Part shown: positions 1-11,324 of the stretch, one piece after another
Numbering within the stretch: the stretch's first letter is position 1
Layout of the letters: the number at the start of each line of letters is the position of its first letter
Translations under genes and position numbers: made by a program
Source of the DNA: Roseococcus sp.
GTDB taxonomy: Bacteria; Pseudomonadota; Alphaproteobacteria; Acetobacterales; Acetobacteraceae
Assembly: GCA_026414745.1 (NCBI GenBank)
Contig: JAOAIK010000001.1
Coordinates: forward strand, 1 to 37,038
Reading direction: 5' to 3'
Length of the DNA: 37,038 nucleotides
Notes under the pieces: generated by a model
Told to the model about the DNA's origin: nothing
Database searches by the model: none
What the model saw: the letters and a program-made list of their open reading frames with translations, nothing else

Positions 1-301
1 CCAACACCCACCACAGCCTCATCAGCCACAGCAGCGCCAACCACGCATCCCAACCCAGTCACCACCAGACCAGCACCATCAGTCCAGCACCAGTCATCAA
101 CCCAACACAACACTGCACAACAGATGAAATTGTGAAACAGCGGGCAGGAAAAGCTTTCCTGCATCAGCGACAAGGACGTCTCATCGACCTTGCCGCCTCT
201 CTCGCCGCCGCGCGGGCTTTCGGCGCCGCGGCGTGGGCGCGCCTTCTACGCAGCCGGCGCCCCCCTGTAAAGCCTGGCGACATGCCGGGGCGGCATGGCG
301 G
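1..301. other. Gene-free window edge with A/C-rich tract
   Basis: No convincing gene lies here. By my count, 98 of the first 120 bases are A or C (13 G, 9 T), which is unlike the G/C-balanced DNA of the rest of the window. Frame 1 stays open from base 1 to a TGA at 133-135 and would give a Thr/Pro/Ser/Gln-rich tail, but nothing supports it as a real protein. From about 140 the composition returns to normal. An 8-bp hairpin (144-162, loop AGC) and a second one (281-297) follow. Relative to clpB, which reads leftward, this is downstream 3' flank. Confidence 0.6.
281..297 (-). terminator. Hairpin just after clpB stop (weak terminator)
   Basis: CATGCCG and CGGCATG pair as a 7-bp stem around GGG, starting 5 bases past the clpB stop codon. 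On the minus strand no real U-run follows, only a short CTTTA further on. It may be a 3'-end hairpin that works with Rho. Weak as an intrinsic terminator. Confidence 0.3.
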
Positions 302-2899
<2,598 letters not shown>

Positions 2900-2963
2900 T
2901 CCTGTCCCTCCATGAGGCGACGTGAGAGGCCGCACCCCCGATCGGGCGGGGCGACTTGAGTGG

Positions 2964-2994
2964 AGTGTGGGAAGTCTGCCACAGTCGATTCAAG
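2964..2994 (-). promoter_or_regulatory. Possible RpoH heat-shock promoter of clpB
   Basis: On the minus strand CTTGAA (2989-2994) is followed after 17 bases by CCCACACT (2964-2971), about 65 bases upstream of the clpB start. CTTGAA is the classic sigma-32 -35 element. The -10 part fits the C-rich sigma-32 consensus only loosely and the spacing is longer than usual. clpB is normally RpoH-controlled in proteobacteria, so the place is right and the match is partial. Confidence 0.35.
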
Positions 2995-3013
2995 AGGTTT
3001 CGGGCCGCGAGCC

Positions 3014-3775
3014 ATGCGCGTCGAGCACATCTACCGCTACCCGGTGAAGGGGTTCTCGGCCGAGGCCCTGGAGGAGGTGGTCCTCTCCCCCGGCGAATGC
3101 CTGCCGCATGATCGGCGCTTCGCGCTGGCGCAGGGCGATTCGCCCTTCGATCCGGCCGCGCCGGCCTGGATGCGCAAGACGAACTTCGCCTGCCTGATGG
3201 CGAATGCGCGGCTGGCGCGCATCCACACCGCCTTCGACCCGCACAGCGGCCAGCTCGCGCTCCGCCTGCCGGATGGCCCGCCGCTGGTGGCCGACATCCG
3301 CAGCCCGGCCGGCCGCGCCCTGGTGGAGGATGTGCTCACCGCCTTTCTGGGCGAGGAGGCGCGCGGGCGGCTGCGCTTTGTCGAGGCGCCCGGCCACAAC
3401 TTCACCGACATCCCGCAGAAATCGGTCTCGATCATCTCCCTCGCCAGCCTCGCGGCGCTGGAGCGTGCGCACGGCATGCGCCTTGATCCGCTGCGGTTCC
3501 GGGCGAACATCTACATCTCGGGCGGGCCGGAATGGGGCGATTTCGCGCTCCTCGGCCAGGAGATCCAGCTCGGCACGGCGCGGCTGCGGGTCTGGAAGCG
3601 GATCGTCCGCTGCCCCGCCACCGAGGTGAACCCGGAGACCGGCGAACGCGACGCCCACCCCCCGCGCGTGCTGCGCGAGGCCTTTGGCCATGCCGATCTC
3701 GGCGTGCAGGCCGAGGTGATCGAGGGCGGACGGGTGGCGGTGGGCGATGCCCTGGAGCCGCTGGGTCCGGGCTGA
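3014..3775 (+). CDS. MOSC domain protein (MOSC_N + MOSC)
   Basis: A 253-residue protein with an N-terminal MOSC beta-barrel (IYRYPVKGF, residues 6-14) and a C-terminal MOSC domain. Cys200 in RIVRCPATEVNPETGERD is the likely molybdenum-cofactor ligand. Relatives (YcbX, mARC) use Moco to reduce N-hydroxylated compounds, but those often carry a ferredoxin domain or partner that is not seen here, so the substrate is unknown. I placed the start at ATG 3014 (MRVEHIYRYPVKGF), the usual family start; an ATG at 2960 would add 18 atypical residues and overlap the clpB promoter region. Divergent from clpB and directly followed by the DUF1194 gene. Confidence 0.88.
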   Translation: MRVEHIYRYPVKGFSAEALEEVVLSPGECLPHDRRFALAQGDSPFDPAAPAWMRKTNFACLMANARLARIHTAFDPHSGQLALRLPDGPPLVADIRSPAGRALVEDVLTAFLGEEARGRLRFVEAPGHNFTDIPQKSVSIISLASLAALERAHGMRLDPLRFRANIYISGGPEWGDFALLGQEIQLGTARLRVWKRIVRCPATEVNPETGERDAHPPRVLREAFGHADLGVQAEVIEGGRVAVGDALEPLGPG

Positions 3776-3817
3776 GCCGATGCCCCTGCGCCGCCCGGCG
3801 CGCGCGGGAGGCCGGCG

Positions 3818-4438
3818 CTGAGCGACCTCGACCTCGCCCTGGTGCTGGCCGTGGATGTCTCGGCCAGCGTGGACCGCGCGGAGTTCGAGCTGATGCTGGG
3901 CGGCCTGGCGCTTGCCTGGCGCGACCCGCGCGTGCAGGCGGCCATCGCGGCGCTGCCCAGCGGGGCGCTGGCCGTCTCGGCCCTGTTCTGGTCCGAGGCG
4001 CAGGAGGTGGCCGTGCCCTGGCGGCGCGTGGCGAGCCCTGAGGAGGCAGAGGCGCTGGCCGAGGCGCTGGCCGACGCTCCGCGCCTGCCCGAGGCCCGGG
4101 CCACGGCGCTGGGCGAGGCGCTGGCCGCCTCGCTGCGGCTCCTTGCCGCCTGTCCCTTCCCCGCCCGGCGGGCCACGGTGGATGTCTCGGGCGACGGGCG
4201 CAGCAACCGCGGCCGCCCGCCCGGCCCCTTCCGCGACCTTGCCGCCGCCTCCGGCATCACGGTGAACGCGCTGGCCGTGCTGGACGAGGAGCCCGACCTG
4301 CTCGCCTACTTCGCGCAGGAGGTGATCGCGGGGCCCCGCGCCTTCGCCATGGCCTGCGACGACTACGCCGCCTTCCCCGAGGCCATCCTCCGCAAGCTGC
4401 TGCGCGAAATCCCCGCGGCGCCCGCCGGCCTTGCCTGA
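3818..4438 (+). CDS. DUF1194 / VWA-like protein, probable CTG start
   Basis: DUF1194 proteins carry a von Willebrand A-like fold. Here the MIDAS-type DVSASVD opens the domain and a second conserved stretch DVSGDGRSN lies in the middle. Function is unknown; no enzyme signature is visible. The only ATG/GTG/TTG start in frame is GTG 3842, which would cut into the first beta strand ([10 protein letters not shown]) and has no ribosome site. CTG 3818 sits 6 bases after GGGAGG (3806-3811) and gives [19 protein letters not shown], a complete first strand, so I propose CTG as the start (206 aa). No signal peptide is visible, although many family members have one. Probably co-transcribed with the MOSC gene, 42 bases upstream. 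Confidence 0.8.
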   Translation: MSDLDLALVLAVDVSASVDRAEFELMLGGLALAWRDPRVQAAIAALPSGALAVSALFWSEAQEVAVPWRRVASPEEAEALAEALADAPRLPEARATALGEALAASLRLLAACPFPARRATVDVSGDGRSNRGRPPGPFRDLAAASGITVNALAVLDEEPDLLAYFAQEVIAGPRAFAMACDDYAAFPEAILRKLLREIPAAPAGLA

Positions 4439-4500
4439 AAGCCCCCTGGTCAGAACCGCGCGCGCGCGTATGGTGCCCGGCCTTTCCGGGAGAACCGACC

Positions 4501-5217
4501 ATGCGCCCATCCGGCCGCGCCGCCGACGCGCTGCGCCCCGTCAGCATCGAGACCGGCGTGGCCCGCCACGCCGAGGGCTCCTGCCTCATCCGCATGGGCG
4601 GGACCGAGGTGCTCTGCGCCGCCAGCGTCGAGGGCCGCGTGCCGCCCTTCCTGCGCAACCAGGGAATCGGCTGGGTCACGGCCGAATACGGGATGCTGCC
4701 CCGCGCCACCCACACCCGCGGGGAGCGCGAGGCGGCGCGCGGCAAGCAGTCCGGTCGCACCCAGGAGATCCAGCGCCTCATCGGCCGCGCCCTGCGCGCG
4801 GTGGTGGACCGCAAGGCCATGGGCGAGATGACCATCACCCTCGACTGCGACGTGATCAACGCCGATGGCGGCACGCGCTGCGCCGCCATCACCGGCGCCT
4901 GGGTGGCGCTGCACCTCGCCTTCCAGCACTGCGTGCGCCACAACATCATGAGCGCCGTGCCGCTCGCCGACCATGTGGCCGCCGTCTCCTGCGGCATCAG
5001 CCAGGGCGAGGCGATTCTCGACCTCGACTATGCCGAGGACAGCGCGGCCGAGGCAGACGCCAATTTCGTGCTGACCGGAGGCGGGGCGCTGGTCGAGGTG
5101 CAGGCGACCGCCGAGGGCGCCGTGTTCAGCGAGGCGCAGTTCCTCGCCATGCTCGACCTCGCGCGCGACGGCGTGGCGCAGCTCGTCGCGCGGCAGAAGG
5201 CGGCGGTGGGGTTGTGA
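4501..5217 (+). CDS. rph: Ribonuclease PH
   Basis: Phosphate-dependent 3'-5' exoribonuclease that trims tRNA 3' ends. The 238 residues match the usual length. The phosphate-binding segment [12 protein letters not shown] (85-96) and the catalytic acidic segment [12 protein letters not shown] (115-126) are intact. A GGGAGAA ribosome site lies upstream of ATG 4501. Its stop overlaps the rdgB start (GTGA), so the two are translationally coupled, a pairing common in proteobacteria. Confidence 0.97.
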   Translation: MRPSGRAADALRPVSIETGVARHAEGSCLIRMGGTEVLCAASVEGRVPPFLRNQGIGWVTAEYGMLPRATHTRGEREAARGKQSGRTQEIQRLIGRALRAVVDRKAMGEMTITLDCDVINADGGTRCAAITGAWVALHLAFQHCVRHNIMSAVPLADHVAAVSCGISQGEAILDLDYAEDSAAEADANFVLTGGGALVEVQATAEGAVFSEAQFLAMLDLARDGVAQLVARQKAAVGL

Positions 5218-5825
5218 CGCGCCGCCGCCTCGCGCCCGGCCGGCTGGTGCTGGCCAGCCACAATGCCGGCAAGCTGCGGGAGTTCGCCGCGCTGCTCGCG
5301 CCCCATGGGCTCGAGCTCCTCTCGGCGAAGGCGCTCGGCCTGCCCGAGCCGGCCGAGACGGGCGCGACCTTCCTCGAGAACGCCCGCATCAAGGCGCTGG
5401 CCGCCGCGCGCGCCACCGGCCTGCCCGCCCTCGCGGACGACAGCGGCTGCGAGGTGGCCGCCCTCGGCGGCGCGCCGGGTATCCACACGGCGGATTGGGC
5501 CACCCAGCCGGACGGCACGCGCGACTACCGCCCCGCCATGGCGCGCATCGCCCGCGAGGCCGGGGCGAATCCCGACCGCCGCTGCGCCTTCGTCGCCACC
5601 CTCGTCCTCGCCTGGCCGGACGGGCATTGCGAGGGCTTCGAGGGGCGCACCGAGGGCCACTGGGTCTATCCCCCGCGCGGCGAGAACGGCTTCGGCTTCG
5701 ATCCGATCTTCGTGCCCGAGGGCGAGGCCCTCACCTTCGGCGAGATGACGCCGGAGCAGAAGGCGCGCCTGTCCCACCGCGCCCGGGCCTTCGCCGCCCT
5801 GGCGGCGGCCTGCCTGCCGGGATAG
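5214..5825 (+). CDS. rdgB: dITP/XTP pyrophosphatase (RdgB/HAM1)
   Basis: House-cleaning NTPase that converts dITP, ITP and XTP to monophosphates and keeps deaminated purines out of DNA and RNA. The substrate loop SHNAGK (15-20), Glu55 in TFLENA, the DDSG metal/catalytic motif (75-78) and [11 protein letters not shown] are all present in 203 residues. It starts at GTG 5214 in a 4-base overlap with the rph stop. The usual third alphaproteobacterial partner (hemW) does not follow; instead there is a 60-residue membrane peptide. Confidence 0.96.
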   Translation: MTRRRLAPGRLVLASHNAGKLREFAALLAPHGLELLSAKALGLPEPAETGATFLENARIKALAAARATGLPALADDSGCEVAALGGAPGIHTADWATQPDGTRDYRPAMARIAREAGANPDRRCAFVATLVLAWPDGHCEGFEGRTEGHWVYPPRGENGFGFDPIFVPEGEALTFGEMTPEQKARLSHRARAFAALAAACLPG

Positions 5826-5835
5826 GAGCCCCGGC

Positions 5836-6018
5836 ATGGACGCGCAGATGCGCCTGCTGCTGCGGCTGGTGCAGTGGCTGCGGCACCCGCCCTCGCGCCG
5901 GACGCTGTGGATCATCGCCGCCGTTCTCGGCTTCTCGCTTCTGTTGGCCGCGCTCGAGCGCGGCCTCGGCTGGCCGGACTGGCTGACGGTGGACCGCGCC
6001 CCGCGCGTGGTCCGGTAG
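5836..6018 (+). CDS. 60-aa single-pass membrane peptide
   Basis: Unrecognised small protein of 60 residues. A basic N-terminal half (RLVQWLRHPPSRR) precedes one hydrophobic segment, about residues 24-41 (LWIIAAVLGFSLLLAALE). The short C-terminal tail WPDWLTVDRAPR probably lies on the other side of the membrane. Eleven bases after rdgB with a GGAG ribosome site ahead of ATG 5836, it looks like the third gene of the rph-rdgB operon. Codon usage matches the neighbours. Function unknown. Confidence 0.72.
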   Translation: MDAQMRLLLRLVQWLRHPPSRRTLWIIAAVLGFSLLLAALERGLGWPDWLTVDRAPRVVR

Positions 6019-6020
6019 GA

Positions 6021-6052
6021 GGCCGCGCCGTTCCCTGCTATCGGGCGCGGCC
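6021..6052 (+). promoter_or_regulatory. 9-bp hairpin abutting the 6053 start codon
   Basis: GGCCGCGCC (6021-6029) and GGCGCGGCC (6044-6052) pair perfectly around a 14-base loop that holds CTATC. The right arm ends at the base before ATG 6053, and no Shine-Dalgarno sequence is visible. It could be the 3' end of the rdgB unit or a structure that limits initiation of the next gene. Confidence 0.35.
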
Positions 6053-7075
6053 ATGCATGCCCTTCGCCTCCTCGCCGACCGCGACCTGCGCCTGACCGAG
6101 ATGCCCGACCCGCCCCCGCCCGCCCCGGGCGAGGCGCAGATCGCCGTGCGCGCCATCGCGCTCAACCACATCGACGTGTGGGGCTGGCGCGGCATGGCCT
6201 TCGCCAAGCGCAGCCTGCCGCTGACCGTGGGCGCCGAGGCGGTGGCGGAGGTGGTGGCCCTGGGCGAAGGGGTGGCCGGGCTGCGCCCCGGCCAGCGCGT
6301 GGTGCCCTATGGCGGCATGACCTGCGGCACCTGCCGCGCCTGCCGCGAAGGGCGGGACAATCTGTGCGAGAACGTCTCGGGGGTGCGCGGCTTCCACGCG
6401 GACGGCTTCGCCCAGGGGCGGCTCAACATGCCCGCCCGGCTGCTGGTGCCCGTGCCCGAGGGCGTGGCGCTGGAGGACGCGGCCTGCGCCTCCATCACCT
6501 TCGGCACGGTGCAGCACATGCTGTTCGACAATGCGCGGCTCGAGCCGGGCGAGACGGTGCTGGTCCATGCCGCGGGCTCGGGCATCGGCACGGCGGCGGT
6601 GCGGATGGCAAAGGCCATCGGCTGCACCGTGATCGGCACGGTGGGCGACGAGCTCAAGGCCGCGAAGGCGCGCGCGCTCGGCGTGGACCATGTGGTGAAC
6701 TACAACACCGACCGCTTCGAGAGCGTCGCCCGCCGCGTCACCGGCAAGCGCGGCGTGGACGTGGTCTTCGAGCATGTGGGCGCGGCCACCTGGCAGGGCT
6801 CGCTGCTGTCGCTGCGCATGGGCGGGCGGCTTGTCACCTGCGGCTCCACCTCCGGCGTCTCGGCCGAGACCAACCTGATGATGCTCTTCCAGCGCCAGCT
6901 CCGCATCACCGGCAGCTTCGGCTGCAGCCTGCGCAACATCGCCGAGAGCCTCGCCAAGATGGCGCAGGGCATCCGCCCGGTGTTGGACACGGTGCTGCCG
7001 CTCGAGCGCTTCGCCGAGGGGCTCGCGCGCCTCGAGTCCCGCAACGTGTTCGGGAAGATCGTCGTCACCCTCTGA
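6053..7075 (+). CDS. Zinc-type alcohol dehydrogenase / quinone oxidoreductase-like
   Basis: Medium-chain dehydrogenase/reductase of 340 residues. A GroES-like N-terminal domain carries the structural zinc cluster Cys91, Cys94, Cys97, Cys105. The Rossmann domain has the nucleotide loop HAAGSGIGTAAV (172-183). The catalytic-zinc GHE motif reads GAE (60-62), so the His ligand is missing and the enzyme is probably not a classical zinc alcohol dehydrogenase; an NADPH quinone/enone reductase role is more likely. Substrate unknown. Its TGA touches the ATG-rich start of the acyltransferase region. Confidence 0.88.
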   Translation: MHALRLLADRDLRLTEMPDPPPPAPGEAQIAVRAIALNHIDVWGWRGMAFAKRSLPLTVGAEAVAEVVALGEGVAGLRPGQRVVPYGGMTCGTCRACREGRDNLCENVSGVRGFHADGFAQGRLNMPARLLVPVPEGVALEDAACASITFGTVQHMLFDNARLEPGETVLVHAAGSGIGTAAVRMAKAIGCTVIGTVGDELKAAKARALGVDHVVNYNTDRFESVARRVTGKRGVDVVFEHVGAATWQGSLLSLRMGGRLVTCGSTSGVSAETNLMMLFQRQLRITGSFGCSLRNIAESLAKMAQGIRPVLDTVLPLERFAEGLARLESRNVFGKIVVTL

Positions 7076-7154
7076 TGCGCCGCGCCTGGATGTGGATGGC
7101 GAAGCCGCCTCGCCGGAGGGCGCCGCCGCCCGGGCGTGGCGGCCGCCCGCGGGC

Positions 7155-8048
7155 ATGGACGTGAAGGCCCGGCTGCATCTTCTGGGCGACTGGCTGCTCG
7201 CGCGGCTCGTGCGCCTCGTCTTCGCGGCCCTGCGCGCGCTGGGGCGCGAGCGCGCCTCCGACCTCGGCGGCTTCCTCGCGCCGCGGCTCGGGCGCTTCAC
7301 CCGCAACCATCGCCACATGATGGAGAATCTCCGCCTCGCCCTGCCGGAGCTGAGCGCCGCGCAGCACGCCGCCATCGCGCGCGAGGCGTGGGAGAATCTC
7401 GGCCGCACCGCCTGCGAATACGTGCATCTCGGCGCGATCTGGGACCATGACGGCGGGCGCGTGTTCAGCGACGAGGCGACGAAGCAGGCCTTCGCGCGGC
7501 TGGCGGCCGAGCGCCGGCCGGTGCTGATCTTCGCCGCGCATCTCGCCAACTGGGAGCTGCCGGCGGTGGTGGCCCGCGCCATGGGCCAGGCCGGCGCCAT
7601 CCTTTACCGCACGCCCAACAACCGCTTCATCGCCGAGGATATCGTGCGCCTGCGCGCGCCCATCATGGGCGAGCTGATCCCGGCGGGCGTCGCGGCGCCG
7701 CTGCGCATGGCGGAGGCGCTGGAGGCCGGCATCTCGGTCGGCATGCTGGTGGACCAGCGCTTCGGCCGCGGGCCCGTGGTGCCCTTCTTCGGCCGGCCCG
7801 CCGCCTCCAACCCGCTGCTCGCCCGGCTGGCGCGCCGCTTCGAGGTGCCGGTCTATGGCATGCGAACCATCCGCGTCCCCGGCCACCGCTTCCGGCTGGA
7901 GCTGGTGGGCCCGCTTGACCTGCCGCGCGATGCCGCCGGCAAGGTGGATGTGGAGGCGACCACGGCGCTGCTCCAGCGCATCGTCGAGGGCTGGGTGCGC
8001 GAGCATCCGGGCCAGTGGCTCTGGATGCACCGGCGCTGGAGGAGTTGA
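7155..8048 (+). CDS. Lysophospholipid/lauroyl acyltransferase (LpxL/HtrB family)
   Basis: Membrane-associated acyltransferase of the family that adds secondary acyl chains to lipid A at the inner membrane. The HX4E catalytic motif is HLANWE (129-134), with a hydrophobic N-terminal helix (about 10-29). NHRHMMENLRLALPE matches the conserved family N-terminus and VDQRFGRGPVVPFFG the conserved acceptor-side stretch. I used ATG 7155 (MDVKARLHLLGDWLLARL); GTG 7092 would add 21 low-complexity residues, and neither has a clear ribosome site. The 297-residue length fits. Lipid A specificity is inferred from the family; no other lipid A gene is nearby. Confidence 0.88.
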   Translation: MDVKARLHLLGDWLLARLVRLVFAALRALGRERASDLGGFLAPRLGRFTRNHRHMMENLRLALPELSAAQHAAIAREAWENLGRTACEYVHLGAIWDHDGGRVFSDEATKQAFARLAAERRPVLIFAAHLANWELPAVVARAMGQAGAILYRTPNNRFIAEDIVRLRAPIMGELIPAGVAAPLRMAEALEAGISVGMLVDQRFGRGPVVPFFGRPAASNPLLARLARRFEVPVYGMRTIRVPGHRFRLELVGPLDLPRDAAGKVDVEATTALLQRIVEGWVREHPGQWLWMHRRWRS

Positions 8049-8057
8049 CGCCCCCGC

Positions 8058-8082
8058 CCGCCCGGACGGGTCTGCCGGGCGG
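8058..8082. terminator. Hairpin between convergent genes
   Basis: CCGCCCGG (8058-8065) and CCGGGCGG (8075-8082) form a perfect 8-bp stem with a 9-base loop, placed between the stops of the acyltransferase (+) and the serine hydrolase (-). No U-run follows on either strand, so it may only mark 3' ends or assist Rho. Confidence 0.4.
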
Positions 8083-8123
8083 CAGCGCCCTCCCGGGGGC
8101 CGGGGGCGGGGCGGCGCGCGGCC

Positions 8124-9200
8124 TCAGCCGCCGGGCAGGGGCGCGCGCTGCGGCGCGGCGGAGGGCTGTCGCAGGGCCTGCCGCACCCGCGCCATGTAGC
8201 CGTCGAGATGCGCAGGATGGAGCCAGCGCGTGACGCTGACCACCCCGTCGGCTGGCTCGATCCAGGTGGTGTTGCCCCCGGCGCCGGAGAAGCACAGGGC
8301 GCCCTCGCTCGCGCTCGGCCATTTGCTCCGCCCCGTGTTGAGCCAGACGAGGAAGCCGTAGTGCGGGTTGAGCGGACAGGGGGTGCGGCACATCGCCAGC
8401 CACGCGGCGGAGAGGAGGCGCCGGCCCTCCCACAGCCCGTCCGCGGCCACGAGCAGCCCGATGCGCGCCTGGTCCTCGGCGGAGATGAAGACGCCCCCGC
8501 CCCAGTGGCCGCCCCCCGAGACGCTCTCGATGACGCGGCCGTCCACCTCCACCCCCGAGGTCGCGTAGCCATGCCAGCGCCAGTCCGCGCTGCAGCCGAT
8601 GGGATCGGCGATGCGCTCGCGGAAGACGTCCGGGAGGGGGCGGCGGAAGAGGAGCAACAGGGCGAGGGCGAGGGCGTTCACCCGCACATCGTTGTATTCC
8701 CAGTAGCTTCCGGGCTCGGCGAGCGGCCGGGCGCTGCGCTTGCGTCCCTGCCCCTCCAGGCCGAGGTCGCGGCCGCGATCGATGAGGTCACTCTTGCCGA
8801 AGAGCGTGCCTTCCCACTCCGAGGTATTGGTGAGCAGCTGCCGCCAGGTGACGCGCCCGTTGCGTGGCCCCGCGAAGGCCTCGTGCGCGACGGAGGCGGA
8901 GACGGGCGCATCGAGGTCGCGCAGCAGGCCGTCGTCGAAGGCGAGGCCGGCGATGAGCGAAAGATAGCTCTTGGCGACGCTGAAGGTCATGTCGGGGCGC
9001 CGCGTGTCGCCCCAGGCGGCGACGCGCCGCCCATGATGGAAGATGATGCCCGCCGGGCCGCCGCGGGGCGCGGTGGGGCCGATCACCGCATTGTCGGGCG
9101 GCGGCTCGAAATGGCCGGACTCGAGATGGGCGCGCAGGTCGCGCGGCCAGGGGGTTTCATGGGCGAGGGCGAACTCCGCCACGGCGGCGAGGGTGGTCAT
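8124..9200 (-). CDS. Serine hydrolase, beta-lactamase / NylB-like fold
   Basis: A 358-residue member of the class C beta-lactamase-like serine hydrolases (esterases, peptidases, 6-aminohexanoate-dimer hydrolases). The nucleophile motif SxxK is S74-V-A-K77, the general-base tyrosine is probably Tyr169 in YWEYND, and GGNTTW stands in the KTG-like position. No signal peptide is visible, so it is likely cytoplasmic and not a resistance enzyme. The start at 9200 (MTTLAAVAEF) follows GAGGGGG closely; ATG 9215 has no ribosome site. It lies 68 bases downstream of minE, separated by a strong inverted repeat. Confidence 0.85.
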   Translation of the reverse strand: MTTLAAVAEFALAHETPWPRDLRAHLESGHFEPPPDNAVIGPTAPRGGPAGIIFHHGRRVAAWGDTRRPDMTFSVAKSYLSLIAGLAFDDGLLRDLDAPVSASVAHEAFAGPRNGRVTWRQLLTNTSEWEGTLFGKSDLIDRGRDLGLEGQGRKRSARPLAEPGSYWEYNDVRVNALALALLLLFRRPLPDVFRERIADPIGCSADWRWHGYATSGVEVDGRVIESVSGGGHWGGGVFISAEDQARIGLLVAADGLWEGRRLLSAAWLAMCRTPCPLNPHYGFLVWLNTGRSKWPSASEGALCFSGAGGNTTWIEPADGVVSVTRWLHPAHLDGYMARVRQALRQPSAAPQRAPLPGG

Positions 9201-9220
9201 GCCCCCTCGTGCCATGGGCG

Positions 9221-9268
9221 GGCGCGCCGCGCCACCTCCCGCCGCAGGCCGGCGGGGGGCGGCGCGCC
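9221..9268 (-). terminator. 10-bp inverted repeat directly after minE
   Basis: GGCGCGCCGC (9221-9230) and GCGGCGCGCC (9259-9268) are perfect inverted repeats, and an inner 6-bp stem (CCGCCG/CGGCGG) lies between them. The outer arm starts at the base next to the minE stop. There is no U-run. It probably marks the end of the min operon or protects its 3' end. Confidence 0.4.
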
Positions 9269-9543
9269 TCACGCCGCCGCGTTCCGCCGCGGCTTGGCGG
9301 GCAGTTCGATCCCGATCGCCAGGGTGCTCATGCCCTCGCCGCGCTCGAGGTTCACCTGCACCTTGTTCGCATCCACCTGGACGTAGCGCGCGACGACGGC
9401 GAGCAGCTCCTGCTGCAGCCGCGGCAGGAAGTCCTCGCCGTCGCGGCTCGCGCGCTCGTGCGCGAGGATGATCTGCAGGCGGTCCTTGGCGAGGGGGGCG
9501 TTGCCCTTCTCGGCCCGCCGGCCGCGGAAGAAGTCGAGCCAGC

Positions 9544-9547
<4 letters not shown>
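9269..9547 (-). CDS. minE: Cell division topological specificity factor MinE
   Basis: MinE stimulates MinD ATPase and drives Min oscillation, keeping the MinCD inhibitor away from midcell. The 92 residues contain an N-terminal membrane-targeting stretch (MSWLDFFRGR), the anti-MinCD segment LAKDRLQIILAHER (19-32), and the dimerisation domain ending GMSTLAIGIELP. The start ATG overlaps the minD stop (ATGA), so translation is coupled. Confidence 0.97.
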
Positions 9548-10365
<818 letters not shown>

Positions 10366-10394
10366 GAAGCCTGTCCCTCCGGGTTGCGTGCGGT

Positions 10395-11174
10395 TCAGCC
10401 GAGTGCGCTGAACCGGAGCTGCTCGCCATCGAGGCGCACCATCACGCTGCGCCCGATGGGGGTGTGCGAGAGCCCGTCGCGCACCGCGTAGAAGCCGGCG
10501 ATGGCGACGAGCTCCGGGTCGAAGTGCTGCGCGAAGATGCGCGCGCCCGCGTCCTCGCTCGCCCCGGCGACGGCGCGGCCGCGCAGCGCGCCATGGACAT
10601 GGATGTGCCCGTCGGCGATCACCTCCGCGCCCGGGTTCACATGGCCCACCACGATGAGGTCGCAGCGCTCGGCATAGACGCGCTGGCCGGCGCGGATGTT
10701 CTGCTCCACCAGCATGGTCCGCGCGGCGGGGGCGGGGCGTGGCTCCTCGACCGGGGCGGGGGCGGACGGTGGCGCCATCGCCACGGGGGCGGCGACGGGG
10801 GCGGGGGCCTCGATCTCCGTCTCCGTCTGCCCGGCGGGTCGCAGGGTGGGCAGGCCCGCGCCGGCCGCCGCCGCGCGCAGCCTCTGCGAGCCGCCGACCA
10901 CCCCGATGGGCAGGATTTCCAGGGCGCGCAGCCCCTGGATCAAGGCGGGGAAGTCCACCGCCTCGTCCAGCAGGTCGTCGAGGCCGATGGCGATGGGCAC
11001 GAAGCGCAGGAACCCGGGCGCCTTGCGGAACTGGTCGCCGAGGGCGGGCAGAACCTCCTCCGCCCGGCCGCTCAGCAGGCGCAGCGTCAGCAGGCTGTAG
11101 TTGGCGGCGCGCAGCCGGAAGGCGTCCTGGGGGGCGGCGGGCCGGGCGGCGGCGGACATGGGCGGAGGGATCAT
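10395..11174 (-). CDS. minC: Septum site-determining protein MinC
   Basis: FtsZ-assembly inhibitor of the Min system. An N-terminal MinC_N domain (about 15-105) is joined by a Pro/Ala-rich linker (about 125-160) to the C-terminal beta-helix domain (VEQNIRAGQRVYA, LIVVGHVNPGAEVIADGHIHVHGALRGRAVAGA), which binds MinD. The start is uncertain: ATG 11174 (MIPPPMSAAAR) and ATG 11159 are both possible and neither has a clear ribosome site. First gene of minCDE, divergent from the thioesterase gene across about 150 bases. Confidence 0.93.
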   Translation of the reverse strand: MIPPPMSAAARPAAPQDAFRLRAANYSLLTLRLLSGRAEEVLPALGDQFRKAPGFLRFVPIAIGLDDLLDEAVDFPALIQGLRALEILPIGVVGGSQRLRAAAAGAGLPTLRPAGQTETEIEAPAPVAAPVAMAPPSAPAPVEEPRPAPAARTMLVEQNIRAGQRVYAERCDLIVVGHVNPGAEVIADGHIHVHGALRGRAVAGASEDAGARIFAQHFDPELVAIAGFYAVRDGLSHTPIGRSVMVRLDGEQLRFSALG

Positions 11175-11324
11175 CCCGGGCGTTGCAAACCCCTTCCATA
11201 CAAGGCCGCCGCCCGCGAGCGAAGCCCCGTCTGCGCGCCGCGGGCGGTGGAAGCGGGCCGCAATCCGCGCCAGGATGCCGCGCATGACCGCCGCCCCGCC
11301 CCTCCGCACCGCCGGAGTGCCCGC

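Noticed and set aside
8124-9200. Antibiotic-resistance beta-lactamase
   Set aside because: No signal peptide and no canonical KTG motif; the pattern fits broad esterase/amide-hydrolase members of the fold.
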